From: Chrysemys picta bellii
Lineage: Eukaryota > Chordata > Testudines > Emydidae
Assembly (NCBI RefSeq): GCF_011386835.1
Contig: NC_088795.1
Location: 103,600,434-103,664,433 of the forward strand
Length of the DNA: 64,000 nucleotides
Direction: 5' to 3'
Shown here: positions 1 through 10,711 of the stretch, in pieces
Layout: the number at the start of each line of letters is the position of its first letter
Numbering within the stretch: the first letter of the stretch is position 1
The notes under the pieces: generated by a model
Seen by the model: the letters and a program-made list of their open reading frames with translations, nothing else
What the model was told of the DNA's origin: nothing
Database searches by the model: none
Position numbers and translations under genes: made by a program

Positions 1-209
1 TGAATTGCGTCCACACTACCCCACACTACTCTAAATTTGACCCGGCAAGGTTGATTTCAGCACTAATCCCCTCGTCGGGGGAGAAGTACAGAAATCGATT
101 TTAAGAGCCCTTTAAGTCGAAAAAAATGGCTTTGTCTTGTGGACAGGTGCAGGGTTAAATCGATGTAATGCTGCTAAATTTGACTTAAATTCATAGTGTA
201 GATGAGGGC
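1..209 (-). mobile_element. Truncated PIF/Harbinger-type element end
   Basis: The minus-strand reading from about 209 starts with a terminal motif containing CTACACTATGAATTTA, followed by a block (AATTTAGCAGC, then a GTCCAC motif, then a GAGCCCTTT-like stretch) that matches the left ends of the Harbinger elements at 30646 and 57129. The other end lies outside the window. No coding sequence is visible in this piece. Classification rests on similarity to the complete elements here. Confidence 0.6.
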
Positions 210-1285
210 TCAGACTAATCCCCAGGATAAATATGGCCCAAAACCCATAACCTGCCCCTAGCAAACAGTCAGAGAAGCTGTGCTGTGTATTGGAGAGTCA
301 TGTGGAGTTGTAAAGGAACTAATTCCCATACAGTCAATTCTTAACAACAGAGCCATTTCATTTCTGCCACTTCAGCATTGGGATGATGGAGTCAGTGCAT
401 CTTTTTGATCTCCAGTGTGTACATGCTTGTGGGTAAATTGCTAGGGTATCCAGCATCCCTGCCCCTAAATCGGCATCTTACGGCAGCATATACACATCCC
501 CAATGAATCTGAATTCCATAGTGCACAAGGCGTGCTCATGCTCTGTACAGGGGACCTGTTCCAACTGCCATGGATGTAAAATGATAGTTTTTCCTTTGAC
601 TTCAATAGAAGTTTGGATCTAGGATCTCCAAATTCTGTCCCACACCGTGCACAGAGGAATAGCACTGGATATTAATATATATAATATTGCTCTCAGTGGC
701 CATAGTATAGGGAACAAAATTTGCCCTAAAGCAGTCTAGACTTACCTACTCATCTCAATGGAGCCAGTCTTTCTGAACCATTGTGTCTTTTAATCTCAGT
801 TTCACCCCTTGAACCTGGGTTCAGAACACTGAGAGTTTTCAACCATCCTCCTAGCTCCTACTCCAAACTCATTGTGCACTTGAAGAATTGATGGTGACTA
901 GGCTAAATCTTCTGGTTAGCCATCTACTGGATGATGTGTCAAGGAATGTTAGGATTATTATTTCAATTTATTATTATTAGATGGCTTAGACATATTGGAC
1001 CAGATACTTTAGAGTCAATGGAGTCTTGCTTATTTATTCCAGCTTCAGGATCTGGTCTATTGAAATCAATTCTGACCCGATGCAAGAGATTAGACTAAAT
1101 GGGACCTCATTTGTATTGTATGTTTGTTTTGTTTAAATGGAAGCTTTTTGAGCTGCTCAAAGGTTTGAAATGTGCTCATTGAGAAGAGAGACTTACAGAT
1201 TTGATATACCAGTAATAGTGCACTGATCCATTTTGCATTAAATAACTGTTTAAAATATATGTTGGTAGGAGGTATTTAGACAAAC
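210..1285. other. Unannotated AT-rich sequence
   Basis: No convincing ORF, RNA gene or repeat boundary was seen. Short ORFs lack recognisable motifs. Confidence 0.5.
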
Positions 1286-1299
1286 AATACTATTTTGAG
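1286..1299. repeat. PLE target-site duplication, left
   Basis: AATACTATTTTGAG, identical to 3951-3964. Confidence 0.85.
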
Positions 1300-1384
1300 T
1301 ATCAGAGGGGTAGCCGTGTTAGTCTGAATCTGTAAAAAGCAACAGAGGGTCCTGTGGCACCTTTGAGACTAACAGAAGTACTGG

Positions 1385-1423
1385 GAGCATAAGCTTTCGT
1401 GGGTCAGAACCTCACTTCTTCAG
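1385..1423 (-). ncRNA. Second hammerhead-like core (inverted arm)
   Basis: This is the exact reverse complement of the core at 3864-3902, carried by the left inverted arm. A transcript crossing the whole element would contain one sense and one antisense copy. Confidence 0.55.
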
Positions 1424-1488
1424 ATGCAAGTAATGGAAATCTCCAGAGGCAGGTATATATCAGTGTGGAGATAACGAGGTTACTTCAA

Positions 1489-1908
1489 TCAGGGAGGGTG
1501 AGGTGCTCTGCTAGCAGTTGAGGTGTGAACACCAAGGGAGGAGAAACTGTTTCTGTAGTTGGATAGCCATTCACAGTCTTTGTTTAATCCTGATCTGATG
1601 GTGTCAAATTTGCAGATGAACTGAAGCTCAGCAGTTTCTCTTTGGAGTCTGGTCCTGAAGTTTTTTTGATGTAAGATGGCTACCTTAACATCTGCTATTG
1701 TGTGGCCAGGGAGGTTGAAGTGTTCTCCTACAGGTTTTTGTATATTGCCATTCCTGATATCTGACTTGTGTCCATTTATCCTCTTGCGTAGTGACTGTCC
1801 AGTTTGGCCAATGTACATAGCAGAGGGGCATTGCTGGCATATGATGGCATATATAACATTGGTGGACGTGCAGGTGAATGAGCCGGTGATGTTGTAGCTG
1901 ATCTGGTT
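1489..1908 (-). pseudogene. Inverted partial copy of PLE GIY-YIG domain
   Basis: The minus strand encodes the same C-terminal segment as residues 490-628 of the PLE protein, from QISYNITGSF to the terminal SRAPHPP, with no amino-acid difference that I could see. Upstream of residue 490 the frame runs across the inversion junction into unrelated sequence. It is a duplicated, inverted nuclease domain without the RT. Confidence 0.85.
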
Positions 1909-1911
1909 CTG

Positions 1912-3798
1912 GTGGTGGTTCTGGACCTCAGAAACCACCCTGACATTATCATCAAAGAGGCTGATAAAGGAGGTGCTGTTGTCATCATGAACAGGTCTGA
2001 CTACCAGAAGGAGGCTGCCAGACAACTCTCCAATACCAAATTCTACAGGCCGCTTTCCTCAGATCCCACTGAGGAATACACTAAGAAACTGCACCATCTA
2101 CTCAGGACACTCCCTACACTAACACAGGAACAAATCAACATACCCTTAGAGCCCCGACCGGGGTTATTCTATCTACTACCTAAGATCCACAAACCTGGAA
2201 ATCCTGGACGCCCCATCATCTCGGGCATTGGCACTCTCACTGAAGGACTGTCTGGATATGTGGCCTCCCTACTCAGACCCTACGCCACCAGCACTCCCAG
2301 CTATCTCCGTGACACCACAGATTTCCTGAGAAAACTACAATGCATTGGTAACCTCCCAGAAAACACCATCCTAGCCACCATGGATGTAGAGGCTCTCTAC
2401 ACAAACATCCCACATACAGATGGAATACAAGCTGACAGGAACAGTATCCCTGATGATGACACAACACAACTTATTGCTGAGCTCTGTGACTTTATCCTCA
2501 CGCACAATTATTTCAAATTTGGTGACAATATATACCTCCAGACCAGTGGCACCGCTATGGGCACCCGCATGGCCCCACAATATGCCAACATTTTTATGGC
2601 TGACCTGGAACAACGCTTCCTCAGCTCTCGTCCACTCATGGCCCTTCTCTACCTACGCTATATTGATGACATCTTCATCATCTGGACCCATGGGAAGGAG
2701 GCCCTGGAAGAATTCCACCATGCTTTCAACAGCTTCCACCCCACCATCAACCTCAGCCTGGACCAATCTACACGGGAGGTCCACTTCCTGGACACCACCG
2801 TACAAATAAGCGATGGCCACATTAACACCACCCTATACCGAAAACACACCGACCGCTACGCCTACCTTCATGCCTCCAGCTTCCACCCCGGTCACACCAC
2901 ACGATCCATCGTCTACAGCCAAGCACTGAGGTACAATCGCATCTGCTCCAACCCCTCAGACAGAGACCAACACCTACAAGATCTTCACCAAGCATTCTCA
3001 AAACTACGATACCCACACAAGGAAATAAAGAAACAAATCAACAGAGCCAGACGTGTACCCAGAAGACTCCTGCTACAAGACAGGCCCAGAAGAGAAACCA
3101 ACAGAACTCCACTGGCCATCACCTACAGTCCTCAGCTTAAACCTCTCCAACGCATCATCAGTGATCTACAACCCATCCTGGACAATGATCCCTCACTTTC
3201 ACAGACCTTGGGAGGCAGGCCAGTCCTCGCCCACAGACAACCTGCCAACCTTAAGCATATTCTCACCAGCAACCACGCATCGCACCATAACAACTCTAAC
3301 TCAGGAACCAACCCATGCAACAAACCTCGATGCCAACTCTGCCCACATATCTACACCAGCAACACCATCACTGGACCTAACCAGATCAGCTACAACATCA
3401 CCGGCTCATTCACCTGCACGTCCACCAATGTTATATATGCCATCATATGCCAGCAATGCCCCTCTGCTATGTACATTGGCCAAACTGGACAGTCACTACG
3501 CAAGAGGATAAATGGACACAAGTCAGATATCAGGAATGGCAATATACAAAAACCTGTAGGAGAACACTTCAACCTCCCTGGCCACACAATAGCAGATGTT
3601 AAGGTAGCCATCTTACATCAAAAAAACTTCAGGACCAGACTCCAAAGAGAAACTGCTGAGCTTCAGTTCATCTGCAAATTTGACACCATCAGATCAGGAT
3701 TAAACAAAGACTGTGAATGGCTATCCAACTACAGAAACAGTTTCTCCTCCCTTGGTGTTCACACCTCAACTGCTAGCAGAGCACCTCACCCTCCCTGA
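1912..3798 (+). CDS. Penelope-like RT + GIY-YIG endonuclease ORF (5'-truncated)
   Basis: The 628-residue ORF is a retroelement polyprotein that would reverse-transcribe its RNA at a nick made by its own endonuclease. It begins close to the RT fingers (DKGGAVV, residues 18-24). Visible RT blocks are LPKIHKP (about 89-95), motif A MDVEALYTNIP with D158, motif B GTAMGTRMAPQYAN (213-226), the catalytic YIDD box (250-253) and HFLDTT (291-296). After a basic linker come a Cys cluster CNKPRCQLC (469-477) and a GIY-YIG-type nuclease (VIYAI, then MYIGQTGQSLRKRINGH, about 507-536) reaching the C terminus. There are no internal stops. The listed ATG is only the first one: the true N-terminal region is absent because upstream sequence is the inverted arm, so whether this copy makes active protein is unknown. 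Confidence 0.87.
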   Translation: MVVLDLRNHPDIIIKEADKGGAVVIMNRSDYQKEAARQLSNTKFYRPLSSDPTEEYTKKLHHLLRTLPTLTQEQINIPLEPRPGLFYLLPKIHKPGNPGRPIISGIGTLTEGLSGYVASLLRPYATSTPSYLRDTTDFLRKLQCIGNLPENTILATMDVEALYTNIPHTDGIQADRNSIPDDDTTQLIAELCDFILTHNYFKFGDNIYLQTSGTAMGTRMAPQYANIFMADLEQRFLSSRPLMALLYLRYIDDIFIIWTHGKEALEEFHHAFNSFHPTINLSLDQSTREVHFLDTTVQISDGHINTTLYRKHTDRYAYLHASSFHPGHTTRSIVYSQALRYNRICSNPSDRDQHLQDLHQAFSKLRYPHKEIKKQINRARRVPRRLLLQDRPRRETNRTPLAITYSPQLKPLQRIISDLQPILDNDPSLSQTLGGRPVLAHRQPANLKHILTSNHASHHNNSNSGTNPCNKPRCQLCPHIYTSNTITGPNQISYNITGSFTCTSTNVIYAIICQQCPSAMYIGQTGQSLRKRINGHKSDIRNGNIQKPVGEHFNLPGHTIADVKVAILHQKNFRTRLQRETAELQFICKFDTIRSGLNKDCEWLSNYRNSFSSLGVHTSTASRAPHPP

Positions 3799-3948
3799 TT
3801 GAAGTAACCTCGTTATCTCCACACTGATATATACCTGCCTCTGGAGATTTCCATTACTTGCATCTGAAGAAGTGAGGTTCTGACCCACGAAAGCTTATGC
3901 TCCCAGTACTTCTGTTAGTCTCAAAGGTGCCACAGGACCCTCTGTTGC
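3379..3948 (+). repeat. PLE right inverted arm
   Basis: This partner arm contains the last 139 codons of the PLE ORF and about 150 bp of 3' untranslated tail, ending at GCAACAGAGG read on the minus strand, where the left arm continues. Confidence 0.85.
3864..3902 (+). ncRNA. Hammerhead-ribozyme-like core in PLE 3' tail
   Basis: The core strand CTGAAGA (3864-3870) is followed by a stem II hairpin (GTG-A-GGT, loop TCTG, ACC-CAC; 3872-3888), then GAA (3889-3891), then a 3-bp stem III AGC-TTAT-GCT (3892-3901), with C3902 at the expected cleavage position H17. This order fits the type I hammerheads with very short stem III known from PLEs. I could not find a good stem I next to the core, so activity as a monomer is doubtful. 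Confidence 0.6.
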
Positions 3949-3950
3949 TG

Positions 3951-3964
3951 AATACTATTTTGAG
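3951..3964. repeat. PLE target-site duplication, right
   Basis: AATACTATTTTGAG, identical to 1286-1299. It marks the insertion as a single event despite the inverted structure. Confidence 0.85.
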
Positions 3965-3970
3965 AATCAG

Positions 3971-4824
3971 ATATGAATATGCTCTGAGTTTCAGTGTAAT
4001 TTGAATATTCCAACTATCTTCAAATATTTTACTTATAACCTCAGAGCTCTATTCCCCCTTGATGCCTGCTTGAAACTCCCTCCAGAGCAACTGTAGGAAA
4101 TATTGTGAGATGGGTTACACAGGTGCTCAGGTGTGCAAAGAGAAGTATGACTCTTGCACTCCTGTAAAACCCACCCAGACCTTGACATGAGCAAGTGGTG
4201 GGGGAAGGAGTGGTGACAATGGACAAAGTAAATCATTGCTTTCACCTCCACCCTCCATGCAGCTAGTAACACAACTGAACTAGGGTGGGGTGGATAATAA
4301 TTATCTATTGGTATGAATTTCTCTGGGGTGATGAAGCCCTGGGGAAAGGACAGGGAAGGAATCCTACCTCCCAGACTGCCCCCAGAGTTCTTGTGATGGC
4401 ATATCAGGATAACACTCCTTACACAGGATACAGTGCCAAAACAATCTAACTGGTAGGGATTTGCTATATCATAGACAGTTAACTATTTACTTAGCAATAA
4501 TATACCAATATAGTATATGTCAAAAGCCAGATCCCAAGACCTTTAGTCATGCTGAATAGTACTTATTCTAGGAATGGTTCTATTGCGGTCAATGCTGTTT
4601 TTGTGGAGTACGGTGCTGCTAGACCTGAATAAGGGTTTGATAATCTGACTGCAAATAATACTATAACAGATTTTCAAAATTGCCACTGTTTCAGTACATT
4701 GTTCTTTGTATAAAAAGCTGACCTAATATCTTTCAGACAGACAACAAAAGCTGTAATTTTGCTGCAACTTTGCAGATGCTGAAATTGTTTTAGACATAGG
4801 AAGTACATAGAGGCAGACTCATAG
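3971..4824. other. Unannotated sequence
   Basis: No coding region or clear repeat boundary was recognised. The short ORFs near 4033-4272 have no family features. Confidence 0.45.
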
Positions 4825-4910
4825 AATGTAGGGTCTGAAGGGACCATCAGATCATCTAGCCAGACCTCCTATAGATCACAAGCCACTAACACCACCCAGC
4901 CTACTTCAAT
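4825..4910 (-). mobile_element. CR1 LINE 3'-end fragment
   Basis: The stretch starting CATAGAATGTAGGGTCTGAA and continuing with GACCATCAGATCATCTAG is the reverse complement of the usual CR1 3' terminus (ending in GATGATCT... TCTATGA motifs). The fragment is only about 85 bp. Confidence 0.6.
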
Positions 4911-4944
4911 GCATGAGCAAAGTAGGATACTTTATAGTTGTAAG

Positions 4945-5473
4945 GTGGGTTTGTGGAAAATAGCTCCTGTCAAACTAACTTGATATCTTTTTTTGTGAGA
5001 TTACAAGTCTGGTTGATAAAGGTAATGATCTTGATGTAATATACTTAGCTTCTGTAAGGCATTTTACTTGAAGACTCATGACATTTTTATTAAAAAACTG
5101 GAAAGATACAAGATTAACATGGCACACATTACATGAATTAAAAACTGTGTAATTGATAGGTATCAAAATGGGCAATTATCATCGAACATGCATGTTTCTA
5201 GTGGGATCCCGCAGGGATCTGTTCTTTGCCCTACTCTATTAAACATTTTTTATTAATGACCTGGAAGAAAATTTAAAACCATCATTGAAAAAAAATGTGC
5301 AGATAACACAAATTCGGGGAGTGGTAATTAATGAAGATTACTGGATGTTTTTTTCTGGAAGATATGCTCTAGGAATTATTTTGGGGAACATTCAATTGCC
5401 TATGGTATACAGGAGTTCAGACTAGATCATTAAAACGGTCTCCTCTGGCCTTGGAATTTATAAATCTATGACA
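4945..5473 (+). mobile_element. CR1 LINE fragment, RT region to 3' end
   Basis: Around 5195-5265 the plus strand reads as a decayed SSGIPQGSVL-type RT block followed by LFNIF-INDLEE, a CR1/L2 reverse-transcriptase signature. After an internal deletion it ends with a CR1-type 3' terminus (CTGGCCTTGGAATTTATAAA, 5446-5465). Frameshifts and stops interrupt it. It is a dead 5'-truncated LINE copy. Confidence 0.62.
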
Positions 5474-5474
5474 C

Positions 5475-7950
5475 TTTTCTAATTTTTAGCAGCATCTTAG
5501 CAGCTGGGCTATACATAGATATAAAATACTTAATGTTAAAGTATGTTTGCTATGCTAATACTATTCTGCTCAAACTCTCTAAACCGTTGGACATTTTTAG
5601 GCTGAGCACTGAATAACAGAAGTGAAAATACCTTTGAATGTATCTGAAATCAATCCTCCTTTGGGATCTGTCTTTGAGATTTCCTAAAAAACTAGGATTT
5701 TCGAGGTATTTTCTTTACTTTGTCAATCAAAGTTACATTTCAAAGCAGAAATACCCTTTTGCACATTCTACAGAATTTTTACTTTGTGACCTTGGAACTC
5801 AGAATCTCTTAAAAGTATCTGTAGAGGTGGTTCACAATACAATTAAATATCTAGAGGAGTCTATTCTCACAATACACAAATGTAGCACTTCTTCAGGCTA
5901 AAGAACAAACTATATTATAATTCAAAGGATATTATATTCACTTCATCTAATTACAAAGAATAGTTTATCAATAAAATAAATTGTCATAAATAATAATAAT
6001 AGTAATAAAATATCTTATGAGCAAACCAGTATCTGCTATCTTGGGTGAAGACATATGATTTGATCCTGCAAAATCAGATAACTTGGATGGATCTTTGCAC
6101 CACTGCAATATTCTTTTGATTTCAAGGGTATTCTGCCTGGGCACAAAGGTCCAGTTGTATGGCTCCAAATTCATGATGATGCAATAGTCTGAGACACAGA
6201 AAATGCAGCTCAGAAGTTCAATGCATGAAAAAGGTACCAGAAGGATTTTGTTGTTAAGAAAGTTCTATTTTAGAAATTTGTTTTTGCTGATTCTGAACAA
6301 ATCTCAACCTCCTTTCCAGCCACCATCTATCAATACGAAAAACAAATATTTATCTTACAACTATAAAATATCCAGCACTTCCCCCACTTCAGTCTTTGTT
6401 CCTCAGGTGTTACATAAATCTTCTTGTGTGGGGAGTGAACAACAACAAATGATATCACTCCCTGCCTTATATAGCTATAGCATATGCCAGGATCCCTTTG
6501 TTTCAAAACTTGGTTCCCAGACCGGTTTATGGAAAAAATACTGACGTACCAAGATGGAGTCCTGAGACCTGAGTCCTGGTCACATGCCCTTGCACAGCGT
6601 TAGAGCAGCCATTGCTTACAGGCTGGCCAAAATACCCATAGGAAGCTAAACTATTCTACAGTCCATTGTCTTTCCTAAAAGGCTGACTATGGGTGTTTTA
6701 CAGAGTAAGCCCATTTCAAATACAGATCCCTAGTCAATATTCATAACTTCAGATACAAAAAATGTTACATGCATACAAATAGGATAATCATATTCAGCAA
6801 ATCATAACTTTTCCAATGACACCTCACATGAACAGTATTGTACAAAATGCATAATAATTATGCCATAATCATATCATAATAACATCACTGTGAAGAATAT
6901 GAGGTGCAGTGTCACACATAGAATGTTTCTGTTTGTTTGAATCCTAAATACAGGGTATTCCAATAGTTAATTATTTATTCATCAATTTCCAAAGTTTAAC
7001 ACTGGAACACAGTTCTAGTGTTAATTATGAGGACCATATTTTCATCAGTTATTCAATCTTCCATTGAAGGGGACTCGGCAAGGTTTTGAATTTGTTTTTA
7101 GGGTCAATGGAAACTACAGTCTCACATATGCTGCAGAGAATTACATTAGTAATATGCTTGGTGACATCAGTAGAAGTTTGCAAAATCTGTCTTTAACTCC
7201 TATCACTGGTGATATCACTTTTCAGGTGCTTCCTAAAGCTGGGTGAACCATACCTCAATAATACAAGCACACTTTTGTCCCTCTTTCCCTTGGAGAAAGG
7301 CATTTCCTCCTGTAATAACTTTTGCCCAAACACTAGGGGTTGGCCAAACCAAGGTGTATGTGGCGGGTAATCCTCACTGAGTTGAAGTGTGTTAGTTAGC
7401 ATGCAATATTCAAGTTGCACCAATAGTATGCACATGGAAAAGTTGTGCTCTCTTTTAATTCACATCCTTTTGTACACACAGCAGTGGCTTGCTTCATACT
7501 AAGCAGTGGCATTCTCAGAGAGTATCCCATGGTCCTTTGCTTCAATGCTGAACAGTGTGCATTCTGAGATTTTTCTTGCTGTGCATTGTGGAATGCATAG
7601 CCAAAGCCAGGTGGGTTCAAATTTTTAATATCCTATGGTGTCTCTGTCTCCATCCCATATTTCCTTTCTGGGTGGGCTGTGCCATTTTAAAATTGCTGTC
7701 AGCCAGGATGAACCCAACAATGGCCCTTGCCTGTATGCTGGCAACTTCCAGTAGGCAGAGACTTCTGGGGCTGTATCTGAAGTTATAAATGTGGACTATG
7801 TATGTGCTGTATTCCTGGGTAACACCCATCAGATGTTGGTGACCCATTAAAGACAATTAACTCTCACAATGGGACATTAAGGAAACTTATCCTGCCCAGC
7901 AAATCTTTGTGTGAACGCTTTAGACAGAATATGGATAATGGCTTCTCCTG
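5475..7950. other. Unannotated AT-rich sequence
   Basis: I saw no gene or confidently named repeat. ORFs such as 5638-5901 and 6203-6544 lack recognisable domains and have compositions typical of chance frames. Confidence 0.45.
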
Positions 7951-7954
7951 TGAG

Positions 7955-8530
7955 ACATCAAAGCATGTAAGGGCATGTGACCCTGGACTCCATCTTGTGC
8001 CTGTACTTCCCCACAAACTGGCTGAGAGCTTTGTTTGGGGAAAGTAAAATTCCCTCCACATGAGTGAGGGTATAAATTTCCTGCTTCATTTCTCTGGACT
8101 GAATTTCTAACAAGGAAGCTCTAAACAAGGACTGATGACCCACAAGCTGTTTGGGTAATTTGCAGAGAGACATTTGAAACTAGCAGTTTATTCCATCACT
8201 ATTACAAACTTGTATGCATATGATCTATTAACCATTTTAACACTCTCCTACTTCTTTTGTCTTAAAAATAAACCTTTAGATTTTAGATATGAAAGGATTG
8301 GCAGCAGCGTGATTATTGGGTAAGATCTGTATTATACAGTGACATGGCTACATGGCTGATCTCCTGGGATTAGAGGACCCTATATGTGATTAAATTGGTT
8401 TTCAGTAACCACTCATCATAGAGTCCAATGTCTGGGTGGTGAGACAAGGGCTGGACTGCCTAAGGAGGCTGCATTTCAGACTTCTTGTTAACCAGTCTAG
8501 TGAGAAAGAAATTTACTTTTGTTAGCGGCT
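7955..8530 (+). repeat. Dispersed repeat resembling an LTR (unclassified)
   Basis: This block has a TATA-like element (TATAAAT near 8068), a polyadenylation-type signal (AATAAA near 8267) followed by TTTAGATTTTAG and GGATTGGCAGCAGCGTG. That layout suggests an LTR R-U5 or similar retroelement terminus, and I recall related sequence as repetitive in turtle genomes. No TSD or exact edges were found. Confidence 0.33.
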
Positions 8531-8612
8531 TGGTATATCTAATGGAAGAATAACCACCAGTTTGGGGTGAGTCTGCCTTATTTCTCAGTAGTTTGTCCTG
8601 AATATGGTATTC

Positions 8613-8852
8613 TCAGCTGTGACCCTCTGAGGCACGGTGACAGAGGCTCATTGGAATCACAACCCTACTGCCCTTGAACATCACCCCATCTATCACAGTA
8701 AGTTCTTGTCTGCAGTTCCAATAGTCTCTTATATTTGGACAACAATTGCTTATTTTTTCAGGCCACCCTTTCATTATCACTTCTTTGAGGTTTCCCAACA
8801 ACCCTTTCATTATCACTTCTTTGAGGTTTCCCAACAATTCATCTTTCTCCAT
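8613..8852 (-). pseudogene. Gypsy integrase N-terminal remnant with 36-bp in-frame duplication
   Basis: The translated frame contains DYWNCRQELTVIDGVMFKGS then VVIPMSL, which corresponds to the linker and start of the HHCC zinc-binding part of Gypsy integrase. A 36-bp unit at 8765-8800 is repeated at 8801-8836, so GNLKEVIMKG appears twice with the frame kept. The catalytic DDE core is missing because the element stops here. Confidence 0.65.
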
Positions 8853-8860
8853 TTCCTCTC

Positions 8861-9370
8861 TTACTGTTTCCTGTTAGTTATGAGAATTGACTTTACAATC
8901 AAATCTACATCGGCTTGCATCTCTGTTTCTAAAGTCTTCTCTGGTTTCGTGGGAGCCACTGCTCTAGGAAGTGCATCTGCAGTGAACATGAATTTACCAG
9001 GCATGTAGGTCACAACCAAATAATACTTTTGCAGCTTTATCATCATTCTTTGTGTCCTTATGGTACAGTCATTCAGTGATTTGCTAAATAATACTATCAG
9101 GGGCTTGTGATCCATTTCAACTTCCACTGTCAATCCATAAATATACTGATTGAATTTCTCACAGGCAAACAATATTCCTAAAAGCTCCTTCTTAATCTGT
9201 GCATATCTGATTTCTGCCTCAATCAGTGATTTGGTTGCATATGCCATTGGTTGCCAACAATCATCATGCTTCTGTAAAATCACAGCACCTAACCCAGACT
9301 GTGAAGTATCTGCTGAAATTTTAATAGGCCATCCTGGTGCATCGAAATGTAATACTGGCTCTTGTATCAA
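8861..9370 (-). pseudogene. Gypsy pol RNase H domain
   Basis: This 169-residue frame is the RNase H domain that removes RNA during reverse transcription. Visible are ADTSQSGLGAVI (first Asp), AEIRYAQIKKELLGILFACE (Glu), VEMDHKPLIVLF (Asp) and YMPGKFMFTADALPRA, which corresponds to the PG..N..ADALSR end of Gypsy RNase H. Only this block stays open. It is a broken segment of the pol gene, not an independent gene. Confidence 0.82.
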
Positions 9371-9479
9371 TTGTTGTTTTAAACCTTCCCATAATTCCTC
9401 CTGTTCTGCACCCCAATACTATTCATTTTTATTCTCTAGGAGTTTTCTCAAACTGGTGCTTTGATAGATAGATTAGGTA

Positions 9480-10046
9480 TTATTTTTCCAAGATAATTAA
9501 CCATTCCCAGGAACCACTGGACAACTGTCATTGATTGGGGATGTGGCATCATTTCAAATGCTGAAATCTTCATCTTATCAAGTTTTACTCCTTCATTGGA
9601 AATAATGTCCCCAACTAAAGTCAGTCCTGTAGCCCTTAAAACACAGTTCTCCCTATTTAGTTAGAGGTTTGCAGCTCTAGTTACATCCAGAACTTCCTAA
9701 ATTCTATGATCATGCTCCTCTTTTGTTGAGCCCTAGATGATGTCATCAAATGAGGAGTCAGCACCATTAATATGTTCATAGATCATATGTATGGTTTTGT
9801 GGTACACTTCTGGTGCTGAAGTTATGCTGAAGAATATCTTCTGAATGGGGTATTAAATGTGCATTGCTTTGAGCTTGCTTCAGTTAACTTTAGCTGCCAA
9901 AACCCTGAGGATGCATCCAATTTACTGAAATATTGAGCCTTTGCAAACCATAATCTCTTCTCTGGTTGGTAGTTTGAAATGCTGGGATCAAAGCATATGA
10001 ATAGCTGGATGTTACTTTTCTCCATGATGCCTAGGAGTTCACCCAT
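9480..10046 (-). pseudogene. Gypsy reverse transcriptase remnant
   Basis: The open part (9822-10046) includes the motif A region FSKLDASSGFWQLKL followed by TFNTPFRRY, matching the Gypsy RT palm. Further downstream on the minus strand a FDDII-like reading near 9735-9750 corresponds to the catalytic (Y/F)xDD box. Stops and a frame change separate these blocks from the RNase H. Confidence 0.72.
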
Positions 10047-10711
10047 TCTGTTAGGCCCTCAATATTTTGTATTATTTGCATTGCTTCCATCCTTGTAAGC
10101 TCAGCCTTGAGTTTATCACAGAGTTCAAATAGCACCTTTCTAGGTAGATGGATAACTGAGGGAACCTGCTTGTTTATCTGAATTATATGTTCACCCTGCA
10201 AGCAACTTAAACCTTGGAACAGGTCATGATATTCCTAAAGAATTCCTCATAGCCTGGTTCAGTATGATATTGTAGTGAAAGCACCCATTTTACCAGATTG
10301 AGTTTCTCACATGCAGCCAGGCCTAAAATTGATGTCACCTCCTTTAGCACTACAATGAATGGGAGCACGCATATGGTGTTTGTATGTCTGATGTTAACAA
10401 TTCACCGTCCCTTCACTGCTATATTTGTTTCAGAATAAGCAGTTATTTTTATTGGTCCCAGTTTTTGTCTTATTTTCAGGCTCTCATAATGTCTTTCAGA
10501 CAGTATATTAACCTGATCTCCTGTGTCCGGTTTCAGTGGAATAACTGTTCCATTCACTGTCATAAGAGTATCCAATACCTCTCACCAGGCTTGTTAGATC
10601 CCAGTACATCTATGGGCTGGCTGGGGGAGGCTGACCTCCAGTCCCTCCCGCTTCTGCCTGAGGCCCCGCCCAGATCCGGGCCCCCATACCAGTAAGTCTT
10701 CTGTGTTACTT

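Larger units (their letters stand above)
1306..1908 (-). repeat. PLE left inverted arm
   Basis: It is the reverse complement of 3379-3948 over 570 bp (1339-1908), plus an extra outer segment of about 33 bp with the GTAGCCGTGTTAGTCTG motif. No mismatches were noticed. Confidence 0.85.
1300..3950 (+). mobile_element. Foldback Penelope-like element (PLE) with TSD
   Basis: This is an EN(+) PLE retroelement. The 14-bp sequence AATACTATTTTGAG flanks it at 1286-1299 and 3951-3964; the match continues to 1305 and 3970 with one mismatch. A unique centre (about 1909-3378) holds the reverse transcriptase, and the C-terminal coding part plus tail occur twice, inverted (1339-1908 and 3379-3948). The left arm continues another 30-40 bp into a terminal motif containing GTAGCCGTGTTAGTCTG that the right arm lacks. 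The N-terminal part of a full PLE protein is missing, so the copy is 5'-truncated at the inversion junction. The open frame and apparently identical arms argue for a recent insertion. Confidence 0.88.
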
